Notes under the pieces: model-generated
The model's database searches: none
What the model saw: only the letters and a program-made list of their open reading frames with translations
What the model was told of the DNA's origin: nothing
Assembly (NCBI GenBank): GCA_963082975.1
Contig: OY720350.1
Coordinates: 8,265,488-8,329,487, forward strand
DNA from: Labia minor
Taxonomy: Eukaryota > Arthropoda > Insecta > Dermaptera > Spongiphoridae
Length of the DNA: 64,000 bases
Reading direction: 5' to 3'
Program-made: the position numbers and the translations under genes
Part shown: piece by piece, positions 34,177-46,005 of the stretch
Position numbering within the stretch: the first letter of the stretch is position 1
Layout: every line of letters begins with the position of its first letter

Positions 34177-34183
34177 GTGAGAC

Positions 34184-34552
34184 CGTGATCGTCGTCGAGG
34201 TGGCAGGACACGAGGTGACACTCGATCACGTCCTCCTCGTCGTCAGGCGGCGGGGGGTCGTCGGGGATTCCGAGGTGGACATCCGAGTAGACGGAGCGGC
34301 GGAGTGTCTCCCGACACAGCTGGGAGAACATTGCGGCCCCATGGCGTGGCAAGGGCACACTGCCAGGCCAGTCCCCGCATTGGTTGCGGGGCGCGTGCGT
34401 GTCTTTCACTGGGGGCCCGGTGGGGGCCAGGAGGACCACCCCGCCATCGATCGACGCTTCTGGTGCAAGGGAAGGGGCGCCAAACACCCACCCACCACCT
34501 TCACGGGGACACTCGGCTCAACATCCTGCTCCGGCTCCTCATCCGCTCTCAT
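34184..34552 (-). CDS. probable N-terminal coding exon, protein unknown
   Basis: The most GC-rich block of the window. On the minus strand an ATG at 34,552 in context TTAAAATGA opens MRADEEPEQDVEPSVPVK, then reaches a stop at about 34,406. An overlapping frame is open from 34,529 to beyond 34,184. It reads VFGAPSLAPEASIDGG, GPPVKDTHAPRNQCGDWPG and MFSQLCRETLRRSVYSDVHL, and then DDPPPPDDEEDVIECHL. Third positions in that frame are mostly G or C, the Asp/Glu/Pro-rich end looks like real protein, and the block ends at CACG followed by GTCTCAC. The two frames could be joined by a short intron or a frame error in the GGTGGTGGGTGGGTG run (34,484-34,500), or the first may be an upstream ORF. The plus strand is also open (34,164-34,613), so the strand is inferred. 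I do not recognise the family. Confidence 0.45.
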
Positions 34553-34725
34553 TTTAATCGATAGACAACGATCACGAGATCTCCGACACTCAACCACACC
34601 AACCCAATCCTAAGCCAATCCAACTTAACTCCATTCACTCACTCACACACTCACACTCATCCATCCATTCATTCATTCAACCAACCAACCAAAACCAGTC
34701 GCTACATATTTTTCTATTTGCTAGA
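34553..34725 (-). promoter_or_regulatory. putative 5' UTR / promoter-proximal region
   Basis: Upstream of the ATG at 34,552 on the minus strand, GC content stays raised. The sequence is made of (TGAA)n, (TGGA)n and (GAGT)n runs and GGTTGGATTGGC-type blocks, without long open frames. This suits an untranslated leader. No TATA box or initiator can be assigned with confidence. Confidence 0.25.
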
Positions 34726-34732
34726 CTGTAAA

Positions 34733-35411
34733 CTAGTGATTCACAACCTAGGCGATCGACATCTTAAAGGGGGCAATAAGTTATTTTTGGGGGGCGAAAT
34801 CATTTTCAACTCTAAATAAAGCTGGAGTGTCACCACTCGACTATCTCGCAAATTTGAATTGGATTAAATAACATATATTAATTTAAATTAAATTAAATTA
34901 ATTAAATTATAAATTCAAATTATTAAATAATATTTTTTAAACCAGCGCATGTTTGGCTTTTTGATGATGGCACCACGTCACGTGTTGGTGCGTGAGATTT
35001 GCAGTGTTAAAAAATTAATTCAGGCAGTGTTAAAAAATTAATTCAGCGATTCAATCAAGGAGAAGTATACCAATTTTCATTATTCTAGCTCAAACCGTTT
35101 TTGCGTAATCTTGTCTACATACATACACACACTCACACAGCAATTTTTTTCAACCTTAGTGAAAATGATTCAGGAACATTCAAAACGTATAAAAACATCA
35201 AAATCTCAACATCGAAAATTTTGGCGAGATAGTAAAAATGGTAAGATGATTTTGCGAACAGGCTTTTTCCGCTTTTTTCAATATGGTTCTAAAAAAAAAA
35301 AATTAGATGATTTTGAATTTTTATCTGTTAAAATTTATAGGGGGGTGAATTATGAAGTCGGCCTTACGAAGTGGGCGTTTGGTCCAAAAAGTTTGGGAAC
35401 CACTACTGTAA
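34733..35411 (+). mobile_element. hAT-E element split by a nested H1 copy
   Basis: The left end TAGTGATTCACAACCTAGG begins at 34,733. The right end, AAAAGTTTGGGAACCACTAC then TG, closes at 35,411, a typical hAT terminus when inverted. The interior block CAATATGGTTCTAAAAAAA is shared with 4,249-4,420. The H1 element at 34,822-35,233 interrupts it. Confidence 0.6.
34822..35233 (-). mobile_element. Helentron-like element H1, internally deleted, nested
   Basis: On the minus strand it starts ACTATCTCGCCAAAATTTTC and ends GCGAGATAGTCGAGTGG then TGACACTCCAG. It has ACTGCCTGAATTAATTTTTT duplicated in tandem (about 35,006-35,044). It lacks the TATATATAGAATTTC and ATGTAGCCC blocks of the full copies. 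Confidence 0.75.
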
Positions 35412-35982
35412 ACAAACTGATAAACTTTTCTTTCCATCAGTTGGATGTCTTACTTTCAAATCAACAAAGAAAAACAAAAATTTTGTAACGATTTCTTATA
35501 AAAGGCCATAATAAAAAAATATATATTTTATAATTAATAAATATTTAAAAACCACATTTAATGAGAAACAAAATTTCAAGAATAAATTCCAATCATTTTC
35601 ATATTTAAAACATTTATTAATTTATTATTATTATTATTTATTTATTTAATATTAATTATTCAGGGTCAGAAGATTGTCAGTGAAAGATGTGATAATAATC
35701 TTGTAATAGAATTATTGATAAAGAGTTAAAAGTCATAAAGTTTAAAAAGTTGAACGTTGAAAATACAATGGAGCACAAAGTGATCAGAATTTCAGACTTT
35801 TAAAACGAGTTTAATGGGTAATTTTCATTCTTCTTTTGAAAAGAATACTCTTTAAATGTAACCGATCAGCTATTAACAAGATTATTATTTATTATTAGAT
35901 ATATTAATTAATCAAAAGTTATTATGAAAATCGGATATACTAATCCCTAATCCAAAATCTATCCATCTCCCATTATATAGAC
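35412..35982. other. AT-rich non-coding stretch
   Basis: No supported feature. (ATT)n near 35,624-35,640. Confidence 0.5.
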
Positions 35983-36120
35983 CAGTGATTCTCAACCTTA
36001 TTTTTTTTATCGCGGCACACTTTTATGGGTTTAAAAATTTGGTGGCACTCAAAGAACAAGATAAGTGTAAAAATTTACCATATTGAAAAAAGTGGTCCCA
36101 AAAACGGTTTACCTTTTTTA
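35983..36120 (+). mobile_element. hAT-A MITE, 5' half only
   Basis: Begins CAGTGATTCTCAACC and follows the family through AAAAACGGTTTACC, then stops abruptly at about 36,120. The right end is missing. Confidence 0.7.
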
Positions 36121-36457
36121 GCATTTTTTTTTGTGTGTGTGAAATCAATTCCGTATTTTTTTTATTTTATCACGAAAAAGAGTTGTTAAATGGAAGGTGA
36201 TATATAAAATGTTAAACACTAATAAAACAAGTGTTGACTTTATAATCGAAATTAATTTCCATTTTATGAGAGAATAAAAAAAACAAGTAAGAATAATTGA
36301 AATATATTAGAAAAACATAGAAGAGAGTATTTTGTTAAAAGAGATAGTAGGATAGATCCTAAAATGTAGCCTTTAGTGAATTTAGATGCATATGTTTATA
36401 ATTTATTCTATCTCTATAAATAAAAATCTACTTTGATATATATATATATATATATAC

Positions 36458-36720
36458 CTTCTTCTTAAGGTGCCGTCTCCTTTCACAGTTTGGCCATCAT
36501 CATGACTAGGATAGCCTTAGAAGCTGCCCAGCCATTATGATTTTTCTAGGGAATGTTAATGCGGTGGTTTCCCGTTGCCTTACGCATGTATAGAACCAGG
36601 AACTGAAAGTTTCTGGAGCCCGATGCATCTGATGTTCAATTGAATTTATTAGAAAAGGAGGAATCGAACGCCGACTTCTAGTGTAGAAAATTGCCACGCT
36701 ACACTCTCGGCCAAGCCGCC
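36458..36720 (-). mobile_element. tRNA-derived SINE, copy 1
   Basis: Read on the minus strand the head is GGCTTGGCCGAGAGTGTAGC, an A-box type sequence. It is followed by CTAGAAGTCGGCG and the B box GTTCGATTCC. A body with ACCAGG, AACCACCGCATTAACATTCC and GGCACCTTAAGAAG then runs to a pyrimidine/AT tail at 36,458. Pol III transcribes such SINEs and LINE machinery mobilises them. A second copy is at 61,831-62,110. Target duplication is unclear here because of the (AT)n flank. Confidence 0.8.
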
Positions 36721-38070
36721 TTCATATAAAAACCAATAGATATCAAATTATATAGATTTTTTTTTTGGTAAATAATAATTAATTTGTTATTTATTCATTA
36801 AAATTAATTATTACACTGATTGATATTGTTGAATTTAAAAGAAAATAAATGTATGATCAATATTTGCTTCATATACATTTATTTATAATAATTATAATCG
36901 AAGATGTCGATAGACGTAGTTTGCACCTACATCAACAGTAGTCGGACGTCTATAGACGAAATTTACGTCATCATATCAAATAACTTTTTTTTTTTTAATA
37001 AAATAATTTCAACATATCATATATATGTACTTTAGATAGATTTATTTTTATTCTAAAATATTTGTAAATTTAATTAAAATAAATATACATTAAATAAATT
37101 ATAAATAATAAATAATAAATAATAAATTATATTATTAATAAATTATATAAATAAATAAATTTCAAATAATTCGTTTTTAATATTACAACAACATCAAATG
37201 AAATATTAAAAGATTTATATATATTGACATTAAAAATTAAAAAAAAAATATTAATTTTAAAATTCTGTTAATAGAAATATTTAATGGACAGTTATTTAAT
37301 GAATGTATATATTTATAATGATTATTATATGAGCGAGCCATTATAGATCAAAGAGAATGATTATTCATCAAACAGTATATGATACATGTTCAAGTATTAA
37401 TTGAAATGTATTTGGATTGCAAAGAGAATTAATTTCACGACCAATAATTACAAAGATGAGGTGAAAAGCATTTCAGGACAAGACAAGATTAAAAGATCAC
37501 CTTTTTTTTGGTTAATTGACAGGAGTTGTAGTATATAATAAATATATATTTTACGTTTTAGCCATTTTAAAATTAATTAATTAATTATTTCTCAAGACAA
37601 AAAAAATACCACCATCACAAAAAAAAAGAAAATATGTATTTAAAATAAAATAAAAAAAAAGATTTAATTAGAATGGATGATGTAGAGAGAAAGGAATTCA
37701 TTCAATATATTATATCATAAAATTTATTAAAAAGGGAGAATATTTGATGTTAATTTAATTGGTGAGTGTTTAAATTTAAATTTAATATTGTTTTTTTTAT
37801 TTCTCTAAATATCTAAAAACATGAAAAAGATTCTTGTTTCAAATAGAACGATTAAATTACAATTTACAAAATTGAATATTATATTTCATTAATTTTAATT
37901 GAATATTATAATATTTTACAATTTAATAAAAAACAAAAAAAAAACAAACAAACTATGATTTGTCGATTTATTGGACAGGTTGAAATGATTATTCCCATGA
38001 TAGTGACTTGAATATAAATGATCATTGCCTGGAGGTGGTCAAAGGAGTGAAAAGAGAATGAGGGATGGGC

Positions 38071-38106
<36 letters not shown>

Positions 38107-38597
38107 GGGGATAGTGCATTTCCCCGGAGGTGATATTATAACAAAATGATAACGGAGATGTTGACGGTGAATACTAATCATTTGGAGAGTGGGTCATTGG
38201 ACCAATTCTAGTCTTTTGGCAAACCAACATCATTTAGGTTATTGTTAGAAACATAACAGAGAACCGGGGGGGATTATAGAATTAAGAGTTGGGCCCAGTA
38301 AAGGGGATAATCCCCCATAGAATGGAGGATTTGACGCAAATGTTATCATATATTTATGATAAATCTTTATTTTCTATTTTAAAATTTAAAAATTCTATCA
38401 CTCATCTAGGCATTTTCTAAATGATGGAGGCAACAATGTCTGTATGAGTTTTGTCTGTTGTCTTCTAAACTTATGAACAGTACACGTTTTGATTTTTACA
38501 ATTTTACAAAACTCACATAGTACTAATATACGTAGTTATTTTCAAAGAGGCATCATTCAGTCACTACTTGAATAAATTAAAATATGACAATTATATA
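36721..38597. other. AT-rich stretch with (GA)n
   Basis: A small inverted pair (GTCGATAGACGTAG and GTCTATAGACGAAA) lies at 36,906-36,967. (GA)n at 38,080-38,103 within a GC-richer patch (38,020-38,340) that has no convincing frame. Confidence 0.45.
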
Positions 38598-39037
38598 TAC
38601 GAGGGTGGGGTGAAAAGTTTCCGTCTTGACCAAGAAAAACAATGTTTTAAATTTTTTTTTTGTTTTTTTGCTTTATTTTTCAACATTCAAGATAGCTGAG
38701 ACCTGTACGATGTCAGCTGAACGTGTGCGAAATATTTTGCCTATCCATTTGAACATGGAAAAGCTGTGTGCCGCGTTTGCTAACGTTAGACCAAAACCAG
38801 CTTCGAAAAACCATTTCTGCCGACAATTTGGCGCTGTAAACGAATTTTTGCGTCGATTCATAAATGTTGATGAGACTTAAATTAAATCATATTTAATTAA
38901 TTAATTAAATTAATTAGAACACCGTTATTAAAAATGTATTAGTGTGGATGGAGATTATGTTGAAAAATAAGGCAAAAAAAATTTTAAAAACATCGTTTTT
39001 CTTTGTCAGGCCGGAAACTTTTCACCCCACCCTCGTA
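38598..39037 (+). mobile_element. mariner deletion derivative, copy 2
   Basis: TIR TACGAGGGTGGGGTGAAAAG at the left and its inverse at the right, with TA-rich flanks. The plus strand reads IAETCTMSAERVRNIL, HLNMEKLCAAFANVRPK and then NEFLRRFINVDET. This is the HTH region and first catalytic Asp motif of a mariner transposase (DDE/D fold, cut-and-paste, TA target). Next comes a (TTAA)n linker and the C-terminus LEHRY-stop-KCISVDGDYVEK. The middle of the catalytic domain is gone and stops are present, so it is inactive. It shares its deletion with 21,545 and 57,950. Confidence 0.85.
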
Positions 39038-40538
39038 TAGGTATATATTTAATCGTATTGGTGTTGTTATTTGCTTTTAAAATCGCCAATATTCTAAATC
39101 ACCCTCATAAATAAAGCTTAGCAAGAATAATTTTTAATTAAACATTCTTTCAATGAAGGAAAATAAAACTTTTGATAATGATGATGATAATGTTGTAACA
39201 ACCGAAAACCAATTGAAACTTAACTGAGTGTCTTTATTAAAAATTATTCATTCTTCTTATAAATATATTTTAAAATTTAATTGTACTTTATATAATATAT
39301 AAAAATGTTTCAAATTTAAATTCATTTAACCGGCTATTTAATGTAAATTTAATTTATTTTATTATTTTTAATCTATTAACCTTTTAGTATTTTTATAATG
39401 GCATTTACAATTTTTTCTTTTTATTATTATTATTAAGATAAAATAAAGTATGATATTTTAACTTTAGTTATCAATTGCTTTCATTCTATCATCAAGAAAG
39501 TTCACTTTAAAAATAAAACTTCATCAGTACAAATTAAATTCGAGAATAGATTAGATAAATTAGATAAATTACATAAATCATTCTTTAAAAAAATTAAGTT
39601 TAATATTGAATTTTTTTTTTTTAAATTTTAATTTTATTTTTTATTTAACGCTAACTATTATTTATACAAATCAAATTATAATTCATAAACATTAAATAGA
39701 AATTTTCTTACTGTTTAATAATGCCATTTAAATTATTATATAAATATGTTGAACTTGTCATTATCTATTATAATTATAAGACACTTTAGGTCCTTCTCTC
39801 TGTTCTGTACAAGTTACGATGAAACAGATGCTCGGTTTGTTTTCTAGATAGATTAAAATGAAATTACCTCTATTTTCGTGAAAATACGAGCAAAGTAAAA
39901 AGAAAATATTCGATTGATGTTAATTCAGTTGTCTACTAATTAACAATAACCACATCAAAGCATTATATAATCCTTCTACATTTTATACTTACGTAATTCA
40001 TTTCAATATCAGTTACTATGGAGATGATAAAAGGATGCTCACCTGAAAATAAAAAAAACATTAATTAATAAATAATAATAATAATAAATTTTAATTGAGT
40101 TCTACTATAATTATCAAATAATCAATTAAGAAATGATTATTCAACGAAAAGGGGAAATTGTACTTGATATCAAATGATATAAAATCTTCTTGGCATTTAA
40201 GATCAAAATGGTTAACATCTGTAAGTCGTTAAAATACAAAAGTTTTGACTATTACTATTATGAAATAAAGAAGAAATTACTACTTGGCAATAGTAGAAAA
40301 GTTAGAAAATACAATATTCCTCCAATTATAACAATTTCACTTAAAAAATATGAATGGAAAATATTTTAAGAAGATTTCTGTTAGAAATGAAAATTCTATA
40401 AAAACAAATAATATATAATAATCTTTATATAATATATACAAAATTGAAAAAATTTGAAGAAATCTGTTTATGTATTATTAATTATGATAGAATATTTTAT
40501 TTTCAAATTATAAATATTCTACTAATATAAAGATACAA
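39038..40538. other. AT-rich non-coding stretch
   Basis: No supported feature. Confidence 0.5.
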
Positions 40539-40868
40539 AGTAATTTTCCCAAAGTGGTCTATAAAGACCCCTGAGGGTCTATTTTGTCCTCCAGAGGTCC
40601 ATGACAGTGAATAACAAATTTGGGGGTCCATGAAATGAAAATGGGGGACAAAGTGTTTTCCCGGCTCTAAAAAAAAGGTAAATCGTTTTAAAAAATCAAA
40701 ATCAATGTACTACCCAAAACCGAAAAACATTTTTTGATTTTTTTCGAATATGTCTCTAAAAAACAAAAGGTAAATCGTTTTAAAAAATCAAAATCAATTT
40801 AGGGGTTCTACCCAAAACCGAAAAACATGGCAAGGGGTCTACGTCACAAAAAGTTTGGGGAACCTATG
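40539..40868. mobile_element. hAT-like element with internal duplication
   Basis: The left end TTTTCCCAAAGTGGTC and right end AAAAGTTTGGGGAACCTATG form an imperfect hAT-type inverted pair. Inside, a unit beginning GGTAAATCGTTTTAAAAAAT and ending CCCAAAACCGAAAAACA occurs twice (about 40,677-40,731 and 40,769-40,828). No coding is present and the target duplication is not visible. Confidence 0.55.
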
Positions 40869-40960
40869 AACTAAATGATGATATAATTAGTATTTTATGA
40901 AAACTTATTTTTCATATATATAAAATATTAAATCACTCAAAATAAATAGTTTAAGAATAA

Positions 40961-41116
40961 ATGCATGATTTAGACAAAATTAGTAATCAAAATATCTTTG
41001 GAAGTGCCGAGAAAGGTAGAAGAAGAGGGTCTGTGATCAATGTTGTCAGCAGTAACAAAGTGGCTACCTTAATGGAGTCTCAACCCATTTCATTGGATTT
41101 AATTAATGTAAATTGA
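40961..41116 (+). CDS. candidate small ORF or exon (51 codons)
   Basis: An ATG at 40,961 after an in-frame TAA opens MHDLDKISNQNIFGSAEKGR. It continues RRGSVINVVSSNKVATLM and ESQPISLDLINVN to TGA. The central part has raised GC and varied residues unlike the AT-driven frames around it. A donor-like GAGAAAG followed by GTAGAA lies inside, so it could be part of a spliced gene or a conserved non-coding element. No family is recognised. Confidence 0.22.
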   Translation: MHDLDKISNQNIFGSAEKGRRRGSVINVVSSNKVATLMESQPISLDLINVN

Positions 41117-43324
41117 TTGTAGAGAGACATGAGAAGATTCCAGTGTTCTGTTATTAAATACCTTTCAGGTAACCCAGGTCCCTACGTTTATTTAATAAGT
41201 GAATATGTAACAATTCAATTGTTTATTTAATCAATCCTACATAAACCATTTAGAATTATTATTATTATATCATTTTGGTTATTAATGTTTAGAGAGAATA
41301 CTTTTTTTAAATATGAAGATGAAAGAGATATGGAGATACGCCTTGAAAGAGTGAAAATGCAACCAACTGTAACCATTGATGAAATGGTTGTCTATGCTTC
41401 GTCTTAAAGGGGTTCCCATAATATAAATATTGAAATAATGACTTTATAAAATATTAATTCAATTAAATATTTTCATTATTTTTTATTAAATTTTTTCAAA
41501 ATAGTTTAAAAAATGTAATAATTTCAATTAAAAAAAAATAGTTCATAAATATGTATAATAATAATCACCAAATCATAAACTTTTTTTTTATATAAGATAC
41601 ATTTCTAATAAAATTGTATTATTTCAATAATAATAATGATAATATAGAAAACTTTTAATAAATTGAACATAATAGAATATAAAATTCAATTAAAACAAAA
41701 TAATAATTAACTTTTTCAATACCAGCAAATTTCGCTGTATTAAAATTAAAAGTTTCTTCAGTTTGATATAATGACTTCACTTTTTGTAATTTTGAAAAGT
41801 TATAATTCAAAGATAAAAAAAAAATTATGAAAAATTTGTAGATTCTTGAGATATTAAAAAAATATTAGAGAATGAATAAAAACAATTATTAAAAAGAATG
41901 AATAATTATACTAAAAACAAAACAACGTTAAATGATAAACAATAAATTTATTGTACATATATATTTATATATATATTGTATTGAATTTGTTCTTGATTTA
42001 ATATATTTTATAATACATTAAACAATACATTTTGTTTGTTATGGGAATTTTCATCCAAAGATAATTAATTAATAATTAGAATGAATTTTCCAATTAATCA
42101 ACATGAAAAATTCAATCTGAATAATGAACCGGCTATGACAACAACAGAACAGATCTATGTACATTTTCATTTAGTAACATACAAGTGGGATAATAATAGA
42201 CAGAAATATTTCGAGAAAATTATAAATGAAACGACCAACAACAAATTGAATTATTATACCACCCGTCTCCCCATTTCCTACTTCATCCTACTTCAAATGT
42301 TGTTTTTTTATATATCAACTATGATTATAATTATAATCTAATGAGATTGCATGAAACACATTTAGATTATTTAAAATTACTTTTTTTTCACACACACGAG
42401 TCGAAAAAAGAATGAAAATAGTAAAAAATTCATTTAATTTAAGTAGAAATATTCTATGAATTTTCCAATTTTAAACATGAATTCTCTAAAATCGAAGTAG
42501 TCGTTGGAAAAAAGATATTTATCAAATAATTATATAGACTTATTATTATACTATATTATAATTATAATATAATTTATTATAGATTATATATAAAAAATAT
42601 TTTATATACTGATATTTATATACGTAAATAATTGTAGAAACAGATTAAATACTTCAATCAGGGAAGAGAATTGAAGGACAATTTTATCTTGAACGGCACA
42701 GAGGAATAAATGGGATTGGGTGATAAAAAAAATCCCATGCCATTCCCAATGGAATCAAGCTAATAGGGAATCGAATTAAAAGAACACGATAAACAATTTA
42801 TAGAACCAATCGAAATAAGAAAATATTACCAATTCAGATCCGATATTTTTATAAATAAAATAAAATTTTCAATCTTGTAAATAGGAAATTTACAACCCAC
42901 ATATTATATTTATTAATTTAATAAGTAACCTGACATTGAAGAGAAGCAACAGTTTTTTCTTCCAATATATAAATTAAAAGAATATTTCAGCTTTAAGTTC
43001 AAATTTATAAATCTCAATGGATTTTCATTTCTAATGATTTATAAACCGAGTGTTTTAAAAGAATCTAATATATTATTCTTTTTTTTTTCATCGTTAGAAA
43101 ATTAATCCAATAATTCTTAAAATTTATGGGTATTTTCAAGTAAAACCCAGGTTCAGTGAAAATGAAGAGCCATGGGAAATAAGAGAAAGTCTATCAAAAT
43201 TTTTTTGTTATATATGCCAATAAATTCAACAGGAAAAAATCTAAGATAAATACGTAGATTTAAATAAAACAAGAAAGAAAAAAAAATTCAATATTTTGAT
43301 TAAAAATATTCCTTCGTGTATATA
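41117..43324. other. AT-rich non-coding stretch
   Basis: An ATG-started frame of 86 codons at 42,081-42,341 begins MNFPINQHEKFNLNNEPAM. Its composition follows the local AT content and its end is a run of Ile/Phe. It may be chance or an orphan gene. Nothing else is supported. Confidence 0.35.
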
Positions 43325-43790
43325 TACGAGGTGTGTCTAAAAAGTTCGGTGATAAAATCATTAAAAACAGAATGTTAATTGTAAATACCTTTATTAACCT
43401 TCAAAATACTCTCCACTAGCAACAACCCACTTCTGACAACGTTCATATAACGCTTGAAAACTGTTGGAGAAGTCTTGATGTGGAATCGTTCTCAGAATAG
43501 CCGTCAAAACGTTCAGACCGGCAATCCACAAGCAGGACACCAGAAAATACTACTTACTGTGTCTTCGGCTATTAGTCGCAAATGTAATTGCCGATCTTTT
43601 GTTAGCATCTCTCGTACACGTTCAGTGTTTTCTGGTGTCCTGCTTGTGGATTGCCGGCCTGAACGTTGTGACGACTATTCTGAGAACGATTCCACATCAA
43701 GACTTCTCTAACAGTTTTCAAGCGTTGTCAGAAGTGGGTTGTGGCTAGTGGAGAGTACTTTGAAGGTTAATAAAGGTATTTATCTTATAT
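43325..43790. mobile_element. fold-back remnant of a Tc1/mariner element
   Basis: Starts with TACGAGGTGTGTCTAAAAAG then TTCGGTGATAAAATC, a mariner-type terminus after TA. Two arms, about 43,383-43,545 and 43,625-43,785, are near-perfect inverted copies. In the sense direction each encodes the transposase C-terminus, ending RCQKWVVASGEYFEG and a stop. The left arm keeps 11 extra bases. The loop of about 80 bp contains further transposase-derived sequence. The right-hand terminus is missing. Transcription would give a hairpin RNA of about 160 bp. Confidence 0.75.
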
Positions 43791-46005
43791 GTAATGAAAT
43801 TATCAAAATATTTTTTTATCTAATAACATAATTAAATTGATTTTATTTTAATTTATAGAAAATTCAATTCTAATTTGATTCTTATGCATCCATTGGATAG
43901 ATTCTTGTAATGGACATAGAAGATGATTTGATTTTTAAGTTAATATGATTCTAAATAAATAGCAATTAATTCAAAAATTCACAAAGATAATTGATGTAAA
44001 ATAATATATGTAAAAAATATTATAATTATTTAATCTAATTTTATATATGTAATTTTTTATTTGTGGAAGCAAATTAGAAATTTAAACAATCAATCATCAA
44101 TGAATGATATCTTTGATTCATCTAAATTACAGGTTAATTGATTTTCCATGTAATTAAAATTTTAAAAGAGCAAATACGACAAAATAGAATAAATTAAAAA
44201 ACAAAAAAAACAATCATATAATATTCAATTAAAATACCTTCCTTGTATAATCAAATAGTAGAGTGATTGATTTTTTTTTATATTTATTTTACAAAAAAAA
44301 AAAAAAAAAATTAATTAATATTTCATTTAATATACCATAAATGTACGTATATATATGGAATTTATTTTATGCTGGTCCTTTATTGGCTATCTAAAGAATT
44401 AAAGAATTTCTAACTGATATAATAATAGATTAATACTATAATAATAATACTTTCTAGAAAATAAATTACAAATATTATTTTAGTTTCCAATTTAATATAA
44501 TTTGGATGTAAAATTTAATTTAATAATATTAATAAAATTAATATTATGTTTTTTTTGTAAGTATAATTGGTGGTTAGTCTCAAGAACAAAGTTCTATTGA
44601 AAAAATTGAACAATTAAAAGTCAAGTTACTTTTAATGGTAAAGACTTATTAAATGCTTTAAATAATGAGAATAATTTAGTTTAAATTTAATATACTCTTT
44701 CTTAACTTTATAATAATTTACATCTACACCATATTTTACTATGGCCTTTAATCAATGATGAAAAATCAGTTTAAAAACTTTTCCTTTTTGTTCTTTATCT
44801 TAAATGATAAGATTAAGAATCAAAAAGAAAATTCTGACAACGCAATGAAGGAATGGGCAGGAAAGAGCAGGAACAGGAACAAAGATAGAGAATAATTAAT
44901 TGAGATGGAAATTGAAGAGAAAGAAAAAGAATAGAGAATGAGAGAAAAAAAAACCTTCTATGGGAAGAATGAGCCTGGCATCCGATCAATCCTTTCTATT
45001 CTCCGGTAAATTTTTTTTTTATATTTGGATGATCATGGAAAATTTATAATTTAAATTATATTATTAAAATATAAGGGGTTGGCTAATTGATATGATAACA
45101 TCAATCAATCAGCAAAATAAATGACAATAAACAAAAAATAATGAATAAATTAAAAGTAAAAAAATTACTTACTGAAATCTTAAAATTTTATATTTTTTTT
45201 TAAAAAATGAATGTGAAAGAAGTATTTAACTTTTAATGGGGTGGGGTGAGGGTTATCTAATTGATATAAAACATATGCAAGATTTTTTAGAAATAAGTAA
45301 ATCCTCATTAAAAAGTATTGGTAAAAATTACAAAATTCGATTAATTTTTAAAAATATATTAATCAAATAAATTATTATTACAAATGGAGTACTAAATAGA
45401 TTACCTACAATATTATTTCTTTATTATAGTAAAAAAAAAAATATTTTCTAAATGAAAGAAATTGGAAATGATTTTATAATGAAAGTTTCACTGGGTTATA
45501 ATAAATTTTTTTAAAACTGTCATCTGGGTTTTAAGATGGTGTATGATACTTTAATATGATTTAACTTTCTTAGATAAACTTTTAATATTTTTGATGGTTT
45601 ATTAAATGTTAAATTAATTTATTTATCACAAACTCTTTTGATAAAATGTGAAATTACTAAGTGTAGAATATATATTATATTATATTTATGAAAGAACGCT
45701 CAAGATTTCTTTATAAAGATTATATTTATATGGTATATGAATAAAAGTGAGAGTTTGTGTGTGTGTGTGTGTTTAAAGGAAAAAGAGTTTCATCTTCATG
45801 GATAAAGAGAAGATAATTATGAATTTGAATTGAAATAAACAGTGATTAAATAAATGATTATAATAAAGATAACTTTTAGCAAAAATTCTAATTTTAATTT
45901 ATTTATTTTTTTCAACTTTATTTCAAAATCATTATCATTTCAAAATTTATTCAAATAAAAGATGTTTGATCAATGCATGTATTATTTTATTTGTAATACC
46001 GTGTT
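43791..46005. other. AT-rich stretch
   Basis: Poly-A at 44,293-44,311 and (GT)n at 45,758-45,772. A weak plus-strand exon-like patch at 44,951-45,004 reads TFYGKNEPGIRSILSILR before CCG/GTAAAT, too weak to call. Confidence 0.4.

Noticed and set aside
34164..34613. 149-codon plus-strand open frame over the GC-rich block
   Set aside because: It is antisense to the frame I favour. The ATG context, the pyrimidine tract before an AG and the acidic/proline-rich peptide all fit the minus strand better. Transcript data could overturn this.
35111..35488. 125-codon plus-strand frame
   Set aside because: Runs through the nested H1 element and the right end of the hAT-E element. The peptide is a read-through of repeats.
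36901..36970. Short inverted pair around GTCTATAGACG as a MITE
   Set aside because: The arms are only about 15 bases with mismatches and no target duplication, and no second copy was seen.
37906..38181. 91-codon minus-strand frame with a Ser/Leu run
   Set aside because: The run is the (CT)n tract and the rest is AT-driven Ile/Phe/Lys. No splice or family signal.
42081..42341. 86-codon plus-strand ORF, MNFPINQHEKFN...
   Set aside because: It has an ATG, but codon use follows local AT content and the end is a homopolymer-like Ile run. It was not called as a gene, though an orphan gene cannot be excluded.
43454..43711. 85-codon plus-strand frame in the fold-back
   Set aside because: Antisense to the mariner C-terminus on one arm and loop sequence in between.
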